A stretch of 64,000 bases of DNA, taken from Pseudomonas sp. Seg1 (GTDB taxonomy: Bacteria; Pseudomonadota; Gammaproteobacteria; Pseudomonadales; Pseudomonadaceae). Each line of letters begins with the position of its first letter. The stretch's first letter is position 1. Under the pieces are notes generated by a model that worked only from the letters and a program-made list of their open reading frames with translations, made no database searches and had not been told where the DNA came from. Below are positions 42,390 to 51,156 of this stretch, piece by piece. The stretch spans positions 1,614,001 through 1,678,000 of the forward strand of contig NZ_AP021903.1 of assembly GCF_018326005.1 (NCBI RefSeq), given 5' to 3'. A program made the translations under genes and the position numbers.

Positions 42390-42490
42390 CACAAAAAATT
42401 GATGGTTGCCTGCCTAAAGTTTGTTATGCCTCGGTTAATGAATTTTTCACAATTAACCCAGGCGCTTCTTTTCAGGAATTGCCCACCTCT

Positions 42491-44140
42491 ATGTTGAAGT
42501 CAAAAACCGTGCGCCCGGAATGGGTGACGTTGATTGCCAGTGCCTTTCTTTTGCTCGGTTTCAACTTTGTGCTCTGGCAGCATTTGTTCGAGATTACTGC
42601 GGCGGATGGCAAAGGCATCGCCATGCGCGTGGCTTTCGCCGTGATGATCTTTGCCGCGTTCAACATCGTGCTGACTTTTCTGGCCTTTCGTCCGCTGCTT
42701 AAACCCATCCTGACTTTGATGTTTTTGATCAGCGCCGGCGTGGCTTATTTCATGAGCCAGTATGGCGTGATGATTGATGCGGGCATGTTTCGAAACTTCG
42801 CTGAAACGAATGTCACGGAAGTGCGTGACTTGTTGTCGTTGAAGTTGTTTATGTATGTCTTGCTGTTAGGCATTTTACCGTCGTGGTTGTTATGGAAAGT
42901 TCCAGTCAACTATCGTCGCTGGCATCACGAACTGCTCAGTAAAGTTGTCGTCAGTGTGGCGTCGGTGGCGGTCATCGGTGGTGTGGCACTGGCCAACTAT
43001 CAGGGATTGTCTTCGCTGTTTCGTAATCACCATGAACTGCGCCTGATGCTCGTGCCGAGCAACTACATTGGCGCGTCGGCCGGTTACCTGCGTGAGCAGG
43101 TCGTCTCGGCGCAGCAACCGTTCGTGAAAATTGGCGAAGACGCACAACGCAACCCGGATCTGAAAGTCCAGCCGCGCAAATCCCTGACCGTACTGGTGGT
43201 GGGGGAAAGTGCCCGCGCAGAGAACTTCGGCATCCTCGGTTATGGCCGGGACACCACGCCGAAACTGGACAAGGAAGCCGGGCTGATCGCTTTCACCGAT
43301 GTGCATTCCTGCGGCACTGAAACCGCGGTCTCGGTGCCGTGCATGTTTTCCAACATGGGCCGCAAGGATTACGACGCCAGCAAGGCGAAGAACGAAGAAG
43401 GCCTGCTCGACGTGCTCAAGCGTGCCGGCATCGACGTGATCTGGCGTGATAACCAGTCCGGCTGCAAAGGCACCTGTGATCGAGTCACCGTGCAGGATGT
43501 CAGCAACTTGAAGGACCCGACGCTGTGCGCCAGCAGTGAGTGCCGCGACGAAATCCTGCTGCAAGGTCTGCAAGGCTTTATCGATCATCTGGACAAGGAC
43601 ACCGTGCTGGTCCTGCATCAAATGGGTAGTCACGGCCCGGAATACTTCAAGCGTTATCCAAAGGAATACGAGCACTTCACGCCGGTCTGTGAAAGTAACG
43701 CGCTGAACAATTGCAGCCGCGAAAGTATCGTCAACGGTTACGACAACACCCTGGTCTATACCGATCATGTGCTGTCGAGCCTGATCGATGTGTTGCGCAA
43801 CAATCAGGACAAAGTCGATACGGCGATGTTGTATCTGTCTGATCACGGTGAGTCGCTGGGCGAGTACAACTTGTTCCTGCATGGCACGCCTTACATGCTG
43901 GCACCCGAGCAACAAAAGCATGTGGCGATGCTCGCGTGGTTCTCCGACAACTATCAAAAGGCTTATTCGGTCGACACCCATTGCCTGCAAATGAGTCGTG
44001 ACAAACCGTTGAGTCAGGACAATCTGTTCCACTCGATGCTTGGTCTGCTGGAGGTGCGCAGCAAGGTCTATCAGCCGGATCTGGACCTGTTTGCCGGATG
44101 CCGTGGAGCGGTGATTGACGGCGTGCTGGCCAAGGACTGA
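42491..44140 (+). CDS. eptA: Phosphoethanolamine transferase EptA family
   Basis: 549-aa inner-membrane enzyme that adds phosphoethanolamine to lipid A (polymyxin resistance-type modification). Four to five membrane helices in residues 14-170, then a periplasmic catalytic domain. Metal/nucleophile set visible: Glu239 (GESARAENFG), Thr278 in CGTETAVSVPCMF, and Asp451-His452 in LSDHGESLGE; disulphide Cys pairs are present around CKGTCDRV and CASSEC. Start at 42491 follows a weak RBS in the AT-rich leader. It has no adjacent pmrAB. Confidence 0.92.
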   Translation: MLKSKTVRPEWVTLIASAFLLLGFNFVLWQHLFEITAADGKGIAMRVAFAVMIFAAFNIVLTFLAFRPLLKPILTLMFLISAGVAYFMSQYGVMIDAGMFRNFAETNVTEVRDLLSLKLFMYVLLLGILPSWLLWKVPVNYRRWHHELLSKVVVSVASVAVIGGVALANYQGLSSLFRNHHELRLMLVPSNYIGASAGYLREQVVSAQQPFVKIGEDAQRNPDLKVQPRKSLTVLVVGESARAENFGILGYGRDTTPKLDKEAGLIAFTDVHSCGTETAVSVPCMFSNMGRKDYDASKAKNEEGLLDVLKRAGIDVIWRDNQSGCKGTCDRVTVQDVSNLKDPTLCASSECRDEILLQGLQGFIDHLDKDTVLVLHQMGSHGPEYFKRYPKEYEHFTPVCESNALNNCSRESIVNGYDNTLVYTDHVLSSLIDVLRNNQDKVDTAMLYLSDHGESLGEYNLFLHGTPYMLAPEQQKHVAMLAWFSDNYQKAYSVDTHCLQMSRDKPLSQDNLFHSMLGLLEVRSKVYQPDLDLFAGCRGAVIDGVLAKD

Positions 44141-44303
44141 GCCGTTTAGGGCCCGTCGTTCTGACCCGACGGGCCTGTCCGTTTCCTCTGTCAGACTATT
44201 CTTGCTCTTTGGCAGGACATTTCGTTACAGCTCTTGCCCTTCGCAGGCGCGTAAATCGCCAGTGGCGATATATACTGCGCGCCATTCTTCAAGGGAGAGC
44301 CGT

Positions 44304-45437
44304 GTGGCCATCGATATTCACTGGATTCGCGACAACGAAAGCCTCGCGCAATTTTGCGCTGAGTGGCAGCAGCTGCCTTTCGTGGCCCTCGACACCGAAT
44401 TCATGCGGGTCGACACCTTTTACCCGATTGCCGGCCTGTTGCAGGTCGGCGACGGCAAACGCGCCTACCTTATAGATCCGCTGACCATCAATGCCTGGCA
44501 ACCGTTGGCCGCATTGCTGGAAAACCCGGCAGTGCTCAAAGTCCTGCACGCGTGCAGCGAAGACCTCGAAGTCCTGTTGCGCCTGACCGGCAGCCTGCCG
44601 GCGCCGATGTTCGACACGCAACTGGCCGCTGCCTATCTGAACCTAGGGTTCTCGATGGGCTATTCGCGACTGGTGCAGGAAGTGCTCGGCATCGAACTGC
44701 CGAAAGGTGAAACCCGCTCCGACTGGCTGCAGCGTCCGTTGTCCGACACGCAAATCAGCTACGCCGCTGAAGATGCCGTGCATCTGGCGGAGGTTTTCGT
44801 CCAGCTGCGGCCGAAACTGTCTGACGACAAATTCGCCTGGGTGTTGGAAGACGGCGCCGAACTGGTCGCCAACCTGCGTCGCGAAACCGACCCTTACGAG
44901 GTTTATCGCGAGGCCAAACTGGCGTGGAAACTGTCTCGCGCCCAGTTGGCTGTGCTGCGTGAACTGTGCGCCTGGCGTGAAAAAGAAGCCCGTGCCCGCG
45001 ATCTGCCACGCAACCGCATCGTTCGCGAGCATTCGCTGTGGCCGCTGGCGCGTACCCAACCGGACAACCTCGCCGCGCTGGGCAAGATCGAAGACATGCA
45101 CCCGCGTACCGTGCGTCAGGACGGTCAATTTCTGCTTGATCTGATCAAGCGCTCTGGCAGTGTGGGGCCTGATCAATGGCCGCCTGCTGTAGCAGAGCCA
45201 TTGCCGATCGAAGCGGCAGCGTTGATCAAACAACTGCGCGCATTGGGCCAGGCTGAGGCCGAGCGTCTGGGCATTGCCCCAGAGCTGATGCTGCGCAAGA
45301 AAACCCTCGAAGCGCTGGTCAAAAGCGGCTACCCCGAGGGTCCTTACCAATTGCCTGAGTCGTTGCGTGGCTGGCGCCGCGAACTCATGGGCCAGAAGCT
45401 GCTCGACAGCCTGGCCACCGCCGGAGAACAGCCTTGA
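44304..45437 (+). CDS. rnd: Ribonuclease D
   Basis: 3'-5' exoribonuclease for tRNA maturation. 377 aa. GTG start at 44304 with AAGGGAGAG upstream. DEDD catalytic motifs: [14 protein letters not shown] (Asp30, Glu32), [16 protein letters not shown], and the third Exo motif [13 protein letters not shown] (Tyr and Asp). An HRDC domain follows (about 210-290, [26 protein letters not shown]). Overlaps the next gene by four bases. Confidence 0.95.
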   Translation: MAIDIHWIRDNESLAQFCAEWQQLPFVALDTEFMRVDTFYPIAGLLQVGDGKRAYLIDPLTINAWQPLAALLENPAVLKVLHACSEDLEVLLRLTGSLPAPMFDTQLAAAYLNLGFSMGYSRLVQEVLGIELPKGETRSDWLQRPLSDTQISYAAEDAVHLAEVFVQLRPKLSDDKFAWVLEDGAELVANLRRETDPYEVYREAKLAWKLSRAQLAVLRELCAWREKEARARDLPRNRIVREHSLWPLARTQPDNLAALGKIEDMHPRTVRQDGQFLLDLIKRSGSVGPDQWPPAVAEPLPIEAAALIKQLRALGQAEAERLGIAPELMLRKKTLEALVKSGYPEGPYQLPESLRGWRRELMGQKLLDSLATAGEQP

Positions 45438-45727
45438 AACGTATTTGCTCTATTTACCAAAGCTCGAAGCGCAAAGGCATGTACCTCTATGTGCTCAAGA
45501 GCGATGAATTGGAACGCGTGCCCGAGGCGTTGATGGCGGCTTTCGGCAAAGCCATATTTTCCTTCAGTCTGGTGTTGACGCCTGAGCGCAAACTGGCCAG
45601 TGAGGACATCGTCGTGGTCCTGGAAAACCTCGACAAGCAGGGCTATCACCTGCAAATGCCACCGGCCGAGGACGAGTACATCGAGCACTTGCCCGAAGAG
45701 TTGCTGCGCCGCAACGACCCGGTCTGA
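45434..45727 (+). CDS. ycgL: YcgL domain-containing protein
   Basis: 97 aa, soluble. Start TTG at 45434 overlaps rnd by four bases (TTGA). Family pattern: [38 protein letters not shown] matches YcgL, a small conserved protein of unknown function next to rnd in pseudomonads. Coupling suggests a job linked to RNA turnover but that is inference. Confidence 0.85.
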   Translation: MKRICSIYQSSKRKGMYLYVLKSDELERVPEALMAAFGKAIFSFSLVLTPERKLASEDIVVVLENLDKQGYHLQMPPAEDEYIEHLPEELLRRNDPV

Positions 45728-45832
45728 TCGGCGAGGCCCTGTTCTGGGCCTCTGTTAACCCTGGAACTGTTTTTACCGCGATGGCCGCCCTGAAAGCGGC
45801 GGCTGTCTGCACGGTTTGCGAAAGGTTTGAAG

Positions 45833-46765
45833 ATGCGCGTTCTGATTGCTGAACACGACCACGCGATATACGCCCGGCTGCTGCGTCAGGCAGCGCCGGA
45901 GCTTGAAGTATTGACCAGCGGCGACTCCGCTGAACTGGCCCGTCAGGCCGCCGATTGCCCGGTATGGCTGGGGCAACCGGATCTACTCGCGACCCTGTTG
46001 CGCCAAGGCCATCAACCGCAATGGCTGCAATCGACCTGGGCCGGCATCACGCCGCTGCTCGCTGATGGCTTGCGTCGGGATTACCGCTTGACCCGCGCGG
46101 TGGGGATTTTTGGCCAGGTGATGGCCGAATACGTGCTGACTTACATGCTCGGCCACGAACGCGAAGTGCTGGCGCGGCTGGTCAGCCAGGTCGAGCGCAA
46201 ATGGGACAACCGCACCGGCCAGAGCCTGGTCGGACGCAAGGTGCTGATCGTCGGCACCGGTGACATCGGCCAGAGCGTTGCGCAGTTCCTGTTGCCGTTC
46301 GGCGTCGAACTGTACGGTATCGCCAGCAGCGCCCGTGAGCAGGCACCGTTCGTTGAAGTCGGCTCGATGGCGGATCTGCCGCGTCTGGTGGGCGAGGTCG
46401 ATTACGTGGTCAACCTGCTGCCGAACACCGAACACACCCACGATATCTACGACGCGGCGCTGTTCAAGCAATTCAAGCCGACCGGGTTGTTCATCAACGT
46501 CGGGCGCGGTGTGGCGGTGGTTGATGCGGATCTGGTGGAGGCCTTGAAGGAAGGGCATCTGGCGGGCGCGGTGATCGACGTCTGCCGTCAGGAACCGTTG
46601 CCGCAACGTCATCCGTTCTGGACGGCCTGGGGTTTGCTGTTGACCGGTCACAGTTCGGCACCGACTTCACCGGCGTTGATGGTGCAGTTGTTTGTCGAGA
46701 ATCTGCGGGCGTATCAGGCGGGTGAAGCGTTGCGCGGGGAAGTGGATTTCAACCGCGGTTACTGA
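45833..46765 (+). CDS. D-2-hydroxyacid dehydrogenase family protein
   Basis: 310 aa. NAD-binding Rossmann KVLIVGTGDIGQSVAQFLL (around 140-158), catalytic Arg in INVGRGVAVVDADLVEAL, and His in LLTGHSSAPTSP near 280 that replaces the usual HxxG pair. Start ATG 45833 follows AAAGG. Likely a glyoxylate/hydroxypyruvate reductase-like or other 2-hydroxyacid enzyme; exact substrate not seen. Confidence 0.82.
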   Translation: MRVLIAEHDHAIYARLLRQAAPELEVLTSGDSAELARQAADCPVWLGQPDLLATLLRQGHQPQWLQSTWAGITPLLADGLRRDYRLTRAVGIFGQVMAEYVLTYMLGHEREVLARLVSQVERKWDNRTGQSLVGRKVLIVGTGDIGQSVAQFLLPFGVELYGIASSAREQAPFVEVGSMADLPRLVGEVDYVVNLLPNTEHTHDIYDAALFKQFKPTGLFINVGRGVAVVDADLVEALKEGHLAGAVIDVCRQEPLPQRHPFWTAWGLLLTGHSSAPTSPALMVQLFVENLRAYQAGEALRGEVDFNRGY

Positions 46766-46779
46766 TTCACCGCAAACAA

Positions 46780-46870
46780 TGCAGGAGTGAGCCTGCTCGC
46801 GATAGCGGTGCGTCAGACAACATTAATGTCGACTGATACGGCCTCATCGCGAGCAGGCTCACTCCTACAG
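46780..46870. repeat. REP pair (GAGTGAGCCTGCTCGCGAT family)
   Basis: Left half GCAGGAGTGAGCCTGCTCGCGAT and right half ATCGCGAGCAGGCTCACTCCTAC. Between converging dehydrogenase and nitroreductase. Confidence 0.9.
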
Positions 46871-46887
46871 TTTTTTTGCGTTGTGGC

Positions 46888-47481
46888 TTACAGGGTGAAG
46901 TCGCCTTCTGCCGCGAGTTCGCTCAACGGGCGACGCGGGCTCGGCTCTTCACGCGCTTGCAGGTAATCCGCCAGCGTCGATTTGTCGCCAAGTTTGCCGA
47001 CGGCCACTGCGGCATGCAGCGCATAACCCTCAGGAATGTTCAGCTCCTTGCGCGTCAGCTCCTGATCGAAGCCGGCCATGCCATGGGTATGCCAGCCGCT
47101 GATGCTGGCTTGCAGCGCCAGATGACCCCACGCCGAACCGGTGTCGAAGGTGCTCCAAAGCGCCGGCGTTTCTTCAGTGGCGCCCGGCACGGCGAAGGTG
47201 GTTTTCGAGATCACGATCACCAGCGCCGAAGCGTGCTGCGCCCAGCCACGGTTGAATTCGTTCAGCAGCCCCAGAAAACGCTCCCAGTTCGGCGTATCGC
47301 GACGTGCGTACAGAAAGCGCCACGGCTGCGAGTTATAGGCCGATGGCGCCCAGCGCGCCGCTTCGAAAAAGCTCAGCAGGGTTTCTTCCGGGATCGCTTC
47401 ACCGGTAAAGGCGCGGGGCGACCAGCGGTCGGTGAACTGTGGGTGAATGGCGTATTCGGCAACGCGAAGGTTGGCACTCAT
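46888..47481 (-). CDS. Nitroreductase-family oxidoreductase
   Basis: 197-aa FMN-dependent enzyme. FMN site RWSPRAFTGEAI at 19-30, AARWAPSAYNSQPWRFLYA at 41-59, and AWGHLALQASISGWHTHGMAGFD. Start at 47481 (MSANLRVAEY). Reduces nitro compounds or quinones in general; substrate unknown. Monocistronic, with its 5' side facing the ycgN promoter region. Confidence 0.88.
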   Translation of the reverse strand: MSANLRVAEYAIHPQFTDRWSPRAFTGEAIPEETLLSFFEAARWAPSAYNSQPWRFLYARRDTPNWERFLGLLNEFNRGWAQHASALVIVISKTTFAVPGATEETPALWSTFDTGSAWGHLALQASISGWHTHGMAGFDQELTRKELNIPEGYALHAAVAVGKLGDKSTLADYLQAREEPSPRRPLSELAAEGDFTL

Positions 47482-47759
47482 CAAGAAATTCCTTGCTACG
47501 TTTGAGTAAAAGATTCGAACGAAAACCCGGCGGGATCAGTGCGCTGAACGATGGGGTTTTCCGAGCCGTGTCAGTTCACCGGGATGCAACGTGCTCGAGC
47601 GTTAATGGCTCCCGGGCAAGGCTCCTGCGACTGGCAAAGCTACGCGCCGTCACAAAAACTGACAAGTGCTGCGCAACCGGCAGTCGCCAGCGCTTGGCCC
47701 GCAAGGCCTGGGGCACTAGACTGGCGGCCTTTTCACCACCTGATGTTGATGCTTGAGCC

Positions 47760-48209
47760 ATGGTCGCCAAAGTCGAACCGTTCTGGAAACGCAAAACCCT
47801 CGATCAACTGGATCTGGAGGAATGGGAATCGCTGTGCGACGGCTGTGGTCTGTGCTGCCTGCAAAAACTCGAGGATGAAGAGGACAACAGCGTTTATTAC
47901 ACGCGCATCGCCTGCAAACTGCTGGACCTGAAAACCTGCCAGTGCAGCGATTACCCGAACCGCATCAAGTTTGTCCCGGATTGCATCCAGCTCACCCCGG
48001 GCCAGGCCGAAGAGTTCAAATGGTTGCCGCCGACCTGCGGCTATCGTCTGGTCAGCGAAGGCAAGGACCTGCCACTCTGGCATCACCTGGTCTGCGGCGA
48101 CCGCGACGCGGTGCACCACGAGCGAATTTCGCAGTCCGGGCGCATGCTCGCCGAGGGCAGCGTGCCGGAGGATGACTGGGAAGATCACCTGATTTTCCGG
48201 GCGGGCTAA
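47760..48209 (+). CDS. ycgN: YcgN-family cysteine cluster protein
   Basis: 149 aa. The family pattern is visible: [18 protein letters not shown], then [14 protein letters not shown] with CxxCGxCC, the conserved [23 protein letters not shown] and C-terminal cysteines ([15 protein letters not shown]). YcgN homologues are thought to bind a metal or Fe-S cluster. Function unknown. Start has a weak RBS (TTGAG). The gene that follows begins 36 nt later. Confidence 0.88.
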   Translation: MVAKVEPFWKRKTLDQLDLEEWESLCDGCGLCCLQKLEDEEDNSVYYTRIACKLLDLKTCQCSDYPNRIKFVPDCIQLTPGQAEEFKWLPPTCGYRLVSEGKDLPLWHHLVCGDRDAVHHERISQSGRMLAEGSVPEDDWEDHLIFRAG

Positions 48210-48244
48210 ACGCCCGCAAATCCAGATTTCAACAAGGAGTGGGT

Positions 48245-49474
48245 ATGGCTGTGGGATTGCAGCGGGCGTTGATGGTTGCGCTGTTGGCGCTCAGCGCGCC
48301 GGCATGGGCGGCGAAGAAAGTCGATCTGGATTACCACGTACGCCTGTTGCCACAGAGCGATCAGGCTGAAGTGCGCCTGACCCTGGCCAAAGGTGAAGCG
48401 GTGCGCAGCCTTGATTTCGACCTCGGCGACGGCAGTCATTACAGCGACTTCAAGGCGGACGGCCAATGGCTGCTGACGCCCGGCAAACAGGCCCGTGGCG
48501 TCTGGCGTCCGACCAGCGACAAGGCCAGCCTGACCTACCGCGTGCGCATCAGCCACGGCCGCAAGAGCGGTAGTTTCGACACCCGTATGACTTCAACCTG
48601 GGCGTTGATGCGCGGCGACGAACTGGTGCCGTCGGCCAAACTCGATCAACAGGACGGCACCGAACTGGTCTCGCGCTTGCAATTCGAACTGCCCGAGGGC
48701 TGGAAAAGCGTCGAAACCGCCTGGCCACGCATCGGCAAGAACAAATTCCGCATCGACAATCCCTCACGTCTGTTCGATCGCCCGACGGGCTGGATGCTTG
48801 CCGGCCATCTCGGCAGCCGGCGCACGCGCCTGGGTGAAACCGAGGTCACCGTGGCGTCGCCGCAAGGGCAGGGCATGCGGCGGATGGACGTGCTGACGTT
48901 GTTGACGTTTGTCTGGCCGCAGGTACAAGCGCTGTATCCGCGTCATCCGACCAAGTTGCTGATCGTCGGCGCCAATGACCCGATGTGGCGCGGCAGCCTC
49001 GGCGCGCACGAGTCGATCTATCTCAATACGCGCCTGCCGCTGGTCAGTGAAAGCGGCAGCAGTGCCTTGGTGCGTGAGTTGGCGCAGGTGTTCGGCCGGA
49101 TCAATGACGAGCAGCGCAGCGACTGGATCAGCGAAGGGTTTGCCGAGTATTACGCGATCGAACTGGTGCGCCGTGCCGGTGGTATGAGCGATGAGCGTTA
49201 TCAGGCGTTACAGGCGAAATTGTCCAAGGACAGCCAGAAGGTTACAACCTTGCGCGGCGAGCAGATCAGCCCGGCGCAGATGGCGAAAGCGGTGGTGGTG
49301 TTGCAGGAACTGGATGGCGAGATTCGTTTGAAGACACGCAACAAGCGCTCGCTGGATGACGTGTTGCGTGGGGCGATGCATTTGGGGACGGTGAGTACAA
49401 AAGAATTTGTGCAACTGGCCGAGAGTGTTCTCGGCGAGTCTTCCAAAGTCCTCGATACCGCGTTACTTCAGTAA
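48245..49474 (+). CDS. Exported protein with degenerate gluzincin-type peptidase fold
   Basis: 409 aa. Signal peptide 1-22 (LMVALLALSAPAWA). Central region has the M1/M61-type layout: the WISEGFAEYYA sequence (294-304) matches the GFAEY motif that carries the third zinc ligand, yet the upstream HExxH position reads RELAQ (277-281), so the zinc site is broken. The rest of the domain (SESGSSALVREL, YLNTRLPLV) is kept. The protein is therefore probably a non-catalytic relative or a binding scaffold. Start at 48245 follows AAGGAG. Confidence 0.75.
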   Translation: MAVGLQRALMVALLALSAPAWAAKKVDLDYHVRLLPQSDQAEVRLTLAKGEAVRSLDFDLGDGSHYSDFKADGQWLLTPGKQARGVWRPTSDKASLTYRVRISHGRKSGSFDTRMTSTWALMRGDELVPSAKLDQQDGTELVSRLQFELPEGWKSVETAWPRIGKNKFRIDNPSRLFDRPTGWMLAGHLGSRRTRLGETEVTVASPQGQGMRRMDVLTLLTFVWPQVQALYPRHPTKLLIVGANDPMWRGSLGAHESIYLNTRLPLVSESGSSALVRELAQVFGRINDEQRSDWISEGFAEYYAIELVRRAGGMSDERYQALQAKLSKDSQKVTTLRGEQISPAQMAKAVVVLQELDGEIRLKTRNKRSLDDVLRGAMHLGTVSTKEFVQLAESVLGESSKVLDTALLQ

Positions 49475-49480
49475 CGCCGC

Positions 49481-49572
49481 CATCGCTGGCAAGCCAGCTC
49501 CCACAGTGTTTTAGGTCGGACACAAAATATGTGATCACCACAAGACCTGTGGGAGCTGGCTTGCCAGCGATG
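49481..49572. repeat. REP pair (GCTGGCAAGCCAGCTCCCACAG family)
   Basis: Inverted CATCGCTGGCAAGCCAGCTCCCACAG and CTGTGGGAGCTGGCTTGCCAGCGATG, between converging genes. Confidence 0.9.
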
Positions 49573-49601
49573 GGGTCATCAGCCCCAAAGCAAATTCTGG
49601 A

Positions 49602-49979
49602 TCAAACCCCGGCTTTCGGCGATTTCACCGAATCATTGCCGGTAACGGTGGCGGTACTGGTCGCTGCTTCGGCATTGGCCTTCAGCTTGCTCAGTTCTTC
49701 ACCCGCGCGTTCGATCTTCGCCCGCACGTTGTTCATGTCCTGACGGCTTTTCTCGATCAGGCTTTTCACCGAACTGTGCCCGGTAATCCCACGAGCCATG
49801 GCCACGCCGCCAATCGCCACCTGAATCAACCCGAACACCCCGCCACGGCGCAGGCCCTTGCCGACCATGATCACGCCGCCGGCCAAGGATCCGATGCGCT
49901 CCCAGCCTTCCACGTTCTGCTCGGAACGGCTCTGGAACGGGGTGGATTCGATACGCTCGACACGTTTGAGTTCGCTCAT
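49602..49979 (-). CDS. Small membrane protein with glycine-rich YgaP/DUF2892-like segment
   Basis: 125 aa. Middle region WERIGSLAGGVIMVGKGLRRGGVFGLIQVAIGGVAMARG looks like the two-helix DUF2892 inner-membrane domain; a coiled C-terminal part (SLIEKSRQDMNNVRAKIERAGEELSKLKAN) follows. The start at 49979 (MSELKRVER) is preferred over an ATG 22 codons upstream because the RBS AAAGA sits before it. Function unknown. Confidence 0.72.
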   Translation of the reverse strand: MSELKRVERIESTPFQSRSEQNVEGWERIGSLAGGVIMVGKGLRRGGVFGLIQVAIGGVAMARGITGHSSVKSLIEKSRQDMNNVRAKIERAGEELSKLKANAEAATSTATVTGNDSVKSPKAGV

Positions 49980-50060
49980 GATCTTTCTCCAGGCAATGAG
50001 TAATGGATAAACAAGCTGACTGCCAGAGCGGTCCGCTTGTTCCATCGGATGTGCGACGCT

Positions 50061-50531
50061 TCAGCGGAATTTCGGCCCGGAGCGGGTATTCAGGCCCTTG
50101 GCCATGCGGTCGTAGAGCACGACGTTGACCGTGGCGGCGAGGTTCATGCAGCCCGTGGTCGGGATGTACACGACGTCTTCGCACCAGTCGCGAATCTCTT
50201 TGTCCAGCGAGCCGTCTTCGGGGCCGAAGATGTACAGCGCGCGATCAGGGTGGGTGTATTCCGGCAACGGACGGGCGCCTTCGACCAGTTCCACGGCGAC
50301 GGGCACGCAGTTGAGCGGGAGGATCTTTTTCAGATCATCGATGCCGATCAACGGGATGTCGTAGTGCACGCGTTTGGTATCGGTGACGAAATCGGCGGCG
50401 CGTTCATAGCGCTTGCCGGTGTAGAACACCGACGCCACGCCGTAGCAGCCTGCGGCGCGCATCACCGAACCGACGTTCTCCGGTGACTTGGGGTTGTACA
50501 AACCAATGCAGCTGTAACGTTTGTCTGCCAC
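50061..50531 (-). CDS. TrmH/SpoU-family RNA methyltransferase
   Basis: 156 aa. Start GTG at 50531 chosen because family residues begin there (RYSCIGLYNPKSPENVGSVMRAAGCYG). Three SpoU motifs are visible: N-PENVGSVMRAA, IFGPEDGSL, and TGCMNLAATVNVVLYD (the knot). Methylates a ribose 2'-OH in tRNA or rRNA; the exact target is unknown (TrmL or TrmJ are possible by size). Short alternatives at longer starts add a REP-encoded tail. Confidence 0.85.
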   Translation of the reverse strand: MADKRYSCIGLYNPKSPENVGSVMRAAGCYGVASVFYTGKRYERAADFVTDTKRVHYDIPLIGIDDLKKILPLNCVPVAVELVEGARPLPEYTHPDRALYIFGPEDGSLDKEIRDWCEDVVYIPTTGCMNLAATVNVVLYDRMAKGLNTRSGPKFR

Positions 50532-50621
50532 GAGCGGGGTGCCTTCGGGAAAAAGACGGCGATTATACGGGGATTGGGGGAGGGCGGGCAGATTCAGGAC
50601 TTGCGCTGTCTGCTCTGACCT

Positions 50622-50714
50622 CATCGCTGGCAAGCCAGCTCCCACAGGTATCTCGGGTGTACACAAAATTTGTGAGCGACCAAAATAATTGTGGGAGCTG
50701 GCTTGCCAGCGATG
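50622..50714. repeat. REP pair (GCTGGCAAGCCAGCTCCCACAG family)
   Basis: Inverted CATCGCTGGCAAGCCAGCTCCCACAG and GTGGGAGCTGGCTTGCCAGCGATG between two codirectional minus-strand genes. Confidence 0.9.
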
Positions 50715-50736
50715 AGGCCAATTCAGGCGATGAAGA

Positions 50737-51108
50737 TCAGTCTTCTTTCTTCATCAACCCGGCCAGCGCGGCGAACGGGTTGTGCGTTGCCTTGGCGATT
50801 TTCGGCGTGCTCAGCGAGCCTTCGCTGAAATACTGCTGGTCGGTGTAGCGCGAGTGCTCGTTGTCGTGGCAGTACAGGCACAACAGCTCCCAGTTCGAGC
50901 CGTCCTGCGGGTTGTTGTCGTGGTTGTGGTCGCGGTGATGCACGGTCAGTTCGCTCAGGCGCTTGCCGGAAAACTCGCGGGTGCAGCGGCCACAGACGTG
51001 CGGATACATCTTCAGGGCCTTGTCGCGGTAGCCCATTTCCTTGTCGCGCTGGTTGTCGGCGAGGATGCGATCCAGCTTCGACGTGTTGGTTGGGGTGGAC
51101 GAACTCAT
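50737..51108 (-). CDS. yajD: YajD-family HNH nuclease
   Basis: 123-aa protein with one HNH endonuclease motif: CGRCTREF (zinc Cys pair), then TVHHRDHNHDNNPQDGSNWELLCLYCHDNEH with HxH, N and the second CxxC-H. Soluble, charged. Family name YajD fits by size and by the Cys/His pattern. Not associated with restriction or phage genes here, so a housekeeping nuclease role is inferred. Unknown substrate. Confidence 0.85.
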   Translation of the reverse strand: MSSSTPTNTSKLDRILADNQRDKEMGYRDKALKMYPHVCGRCTREFSGKRLSELTVHHRDHNHDNNPQDGSNWELLCLYCHDNEHSRYTDQQYFSEGSLSTPKIAKATHNPFAALAGLMKKED

Positions 51109-51156
51109 GGGTTCACCTTTGTAAAAGACTAATGACGGTTATGTGCAGAGTTTAGC

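Larger units (their letters stand above)
42093..42490. other. Intergenic region, CynX-type gene to eptA
   Basis: 398 nt, divergent promoters. It holds the REP pair below and an AT-rich leader for eptA (42300-42490) with a hairpin GCCAAC-TAATC-GTTGGC followed by GTCTTTTT at 42365-42389. No gene seen. Confidence 0.5.

Noticed and set aside
48239..48245. Longer start GTG for the degenerate gluzincin gene
   Set aside because: ATG at 48245 has AAGGAG upstream and gives a normal signal peptide.
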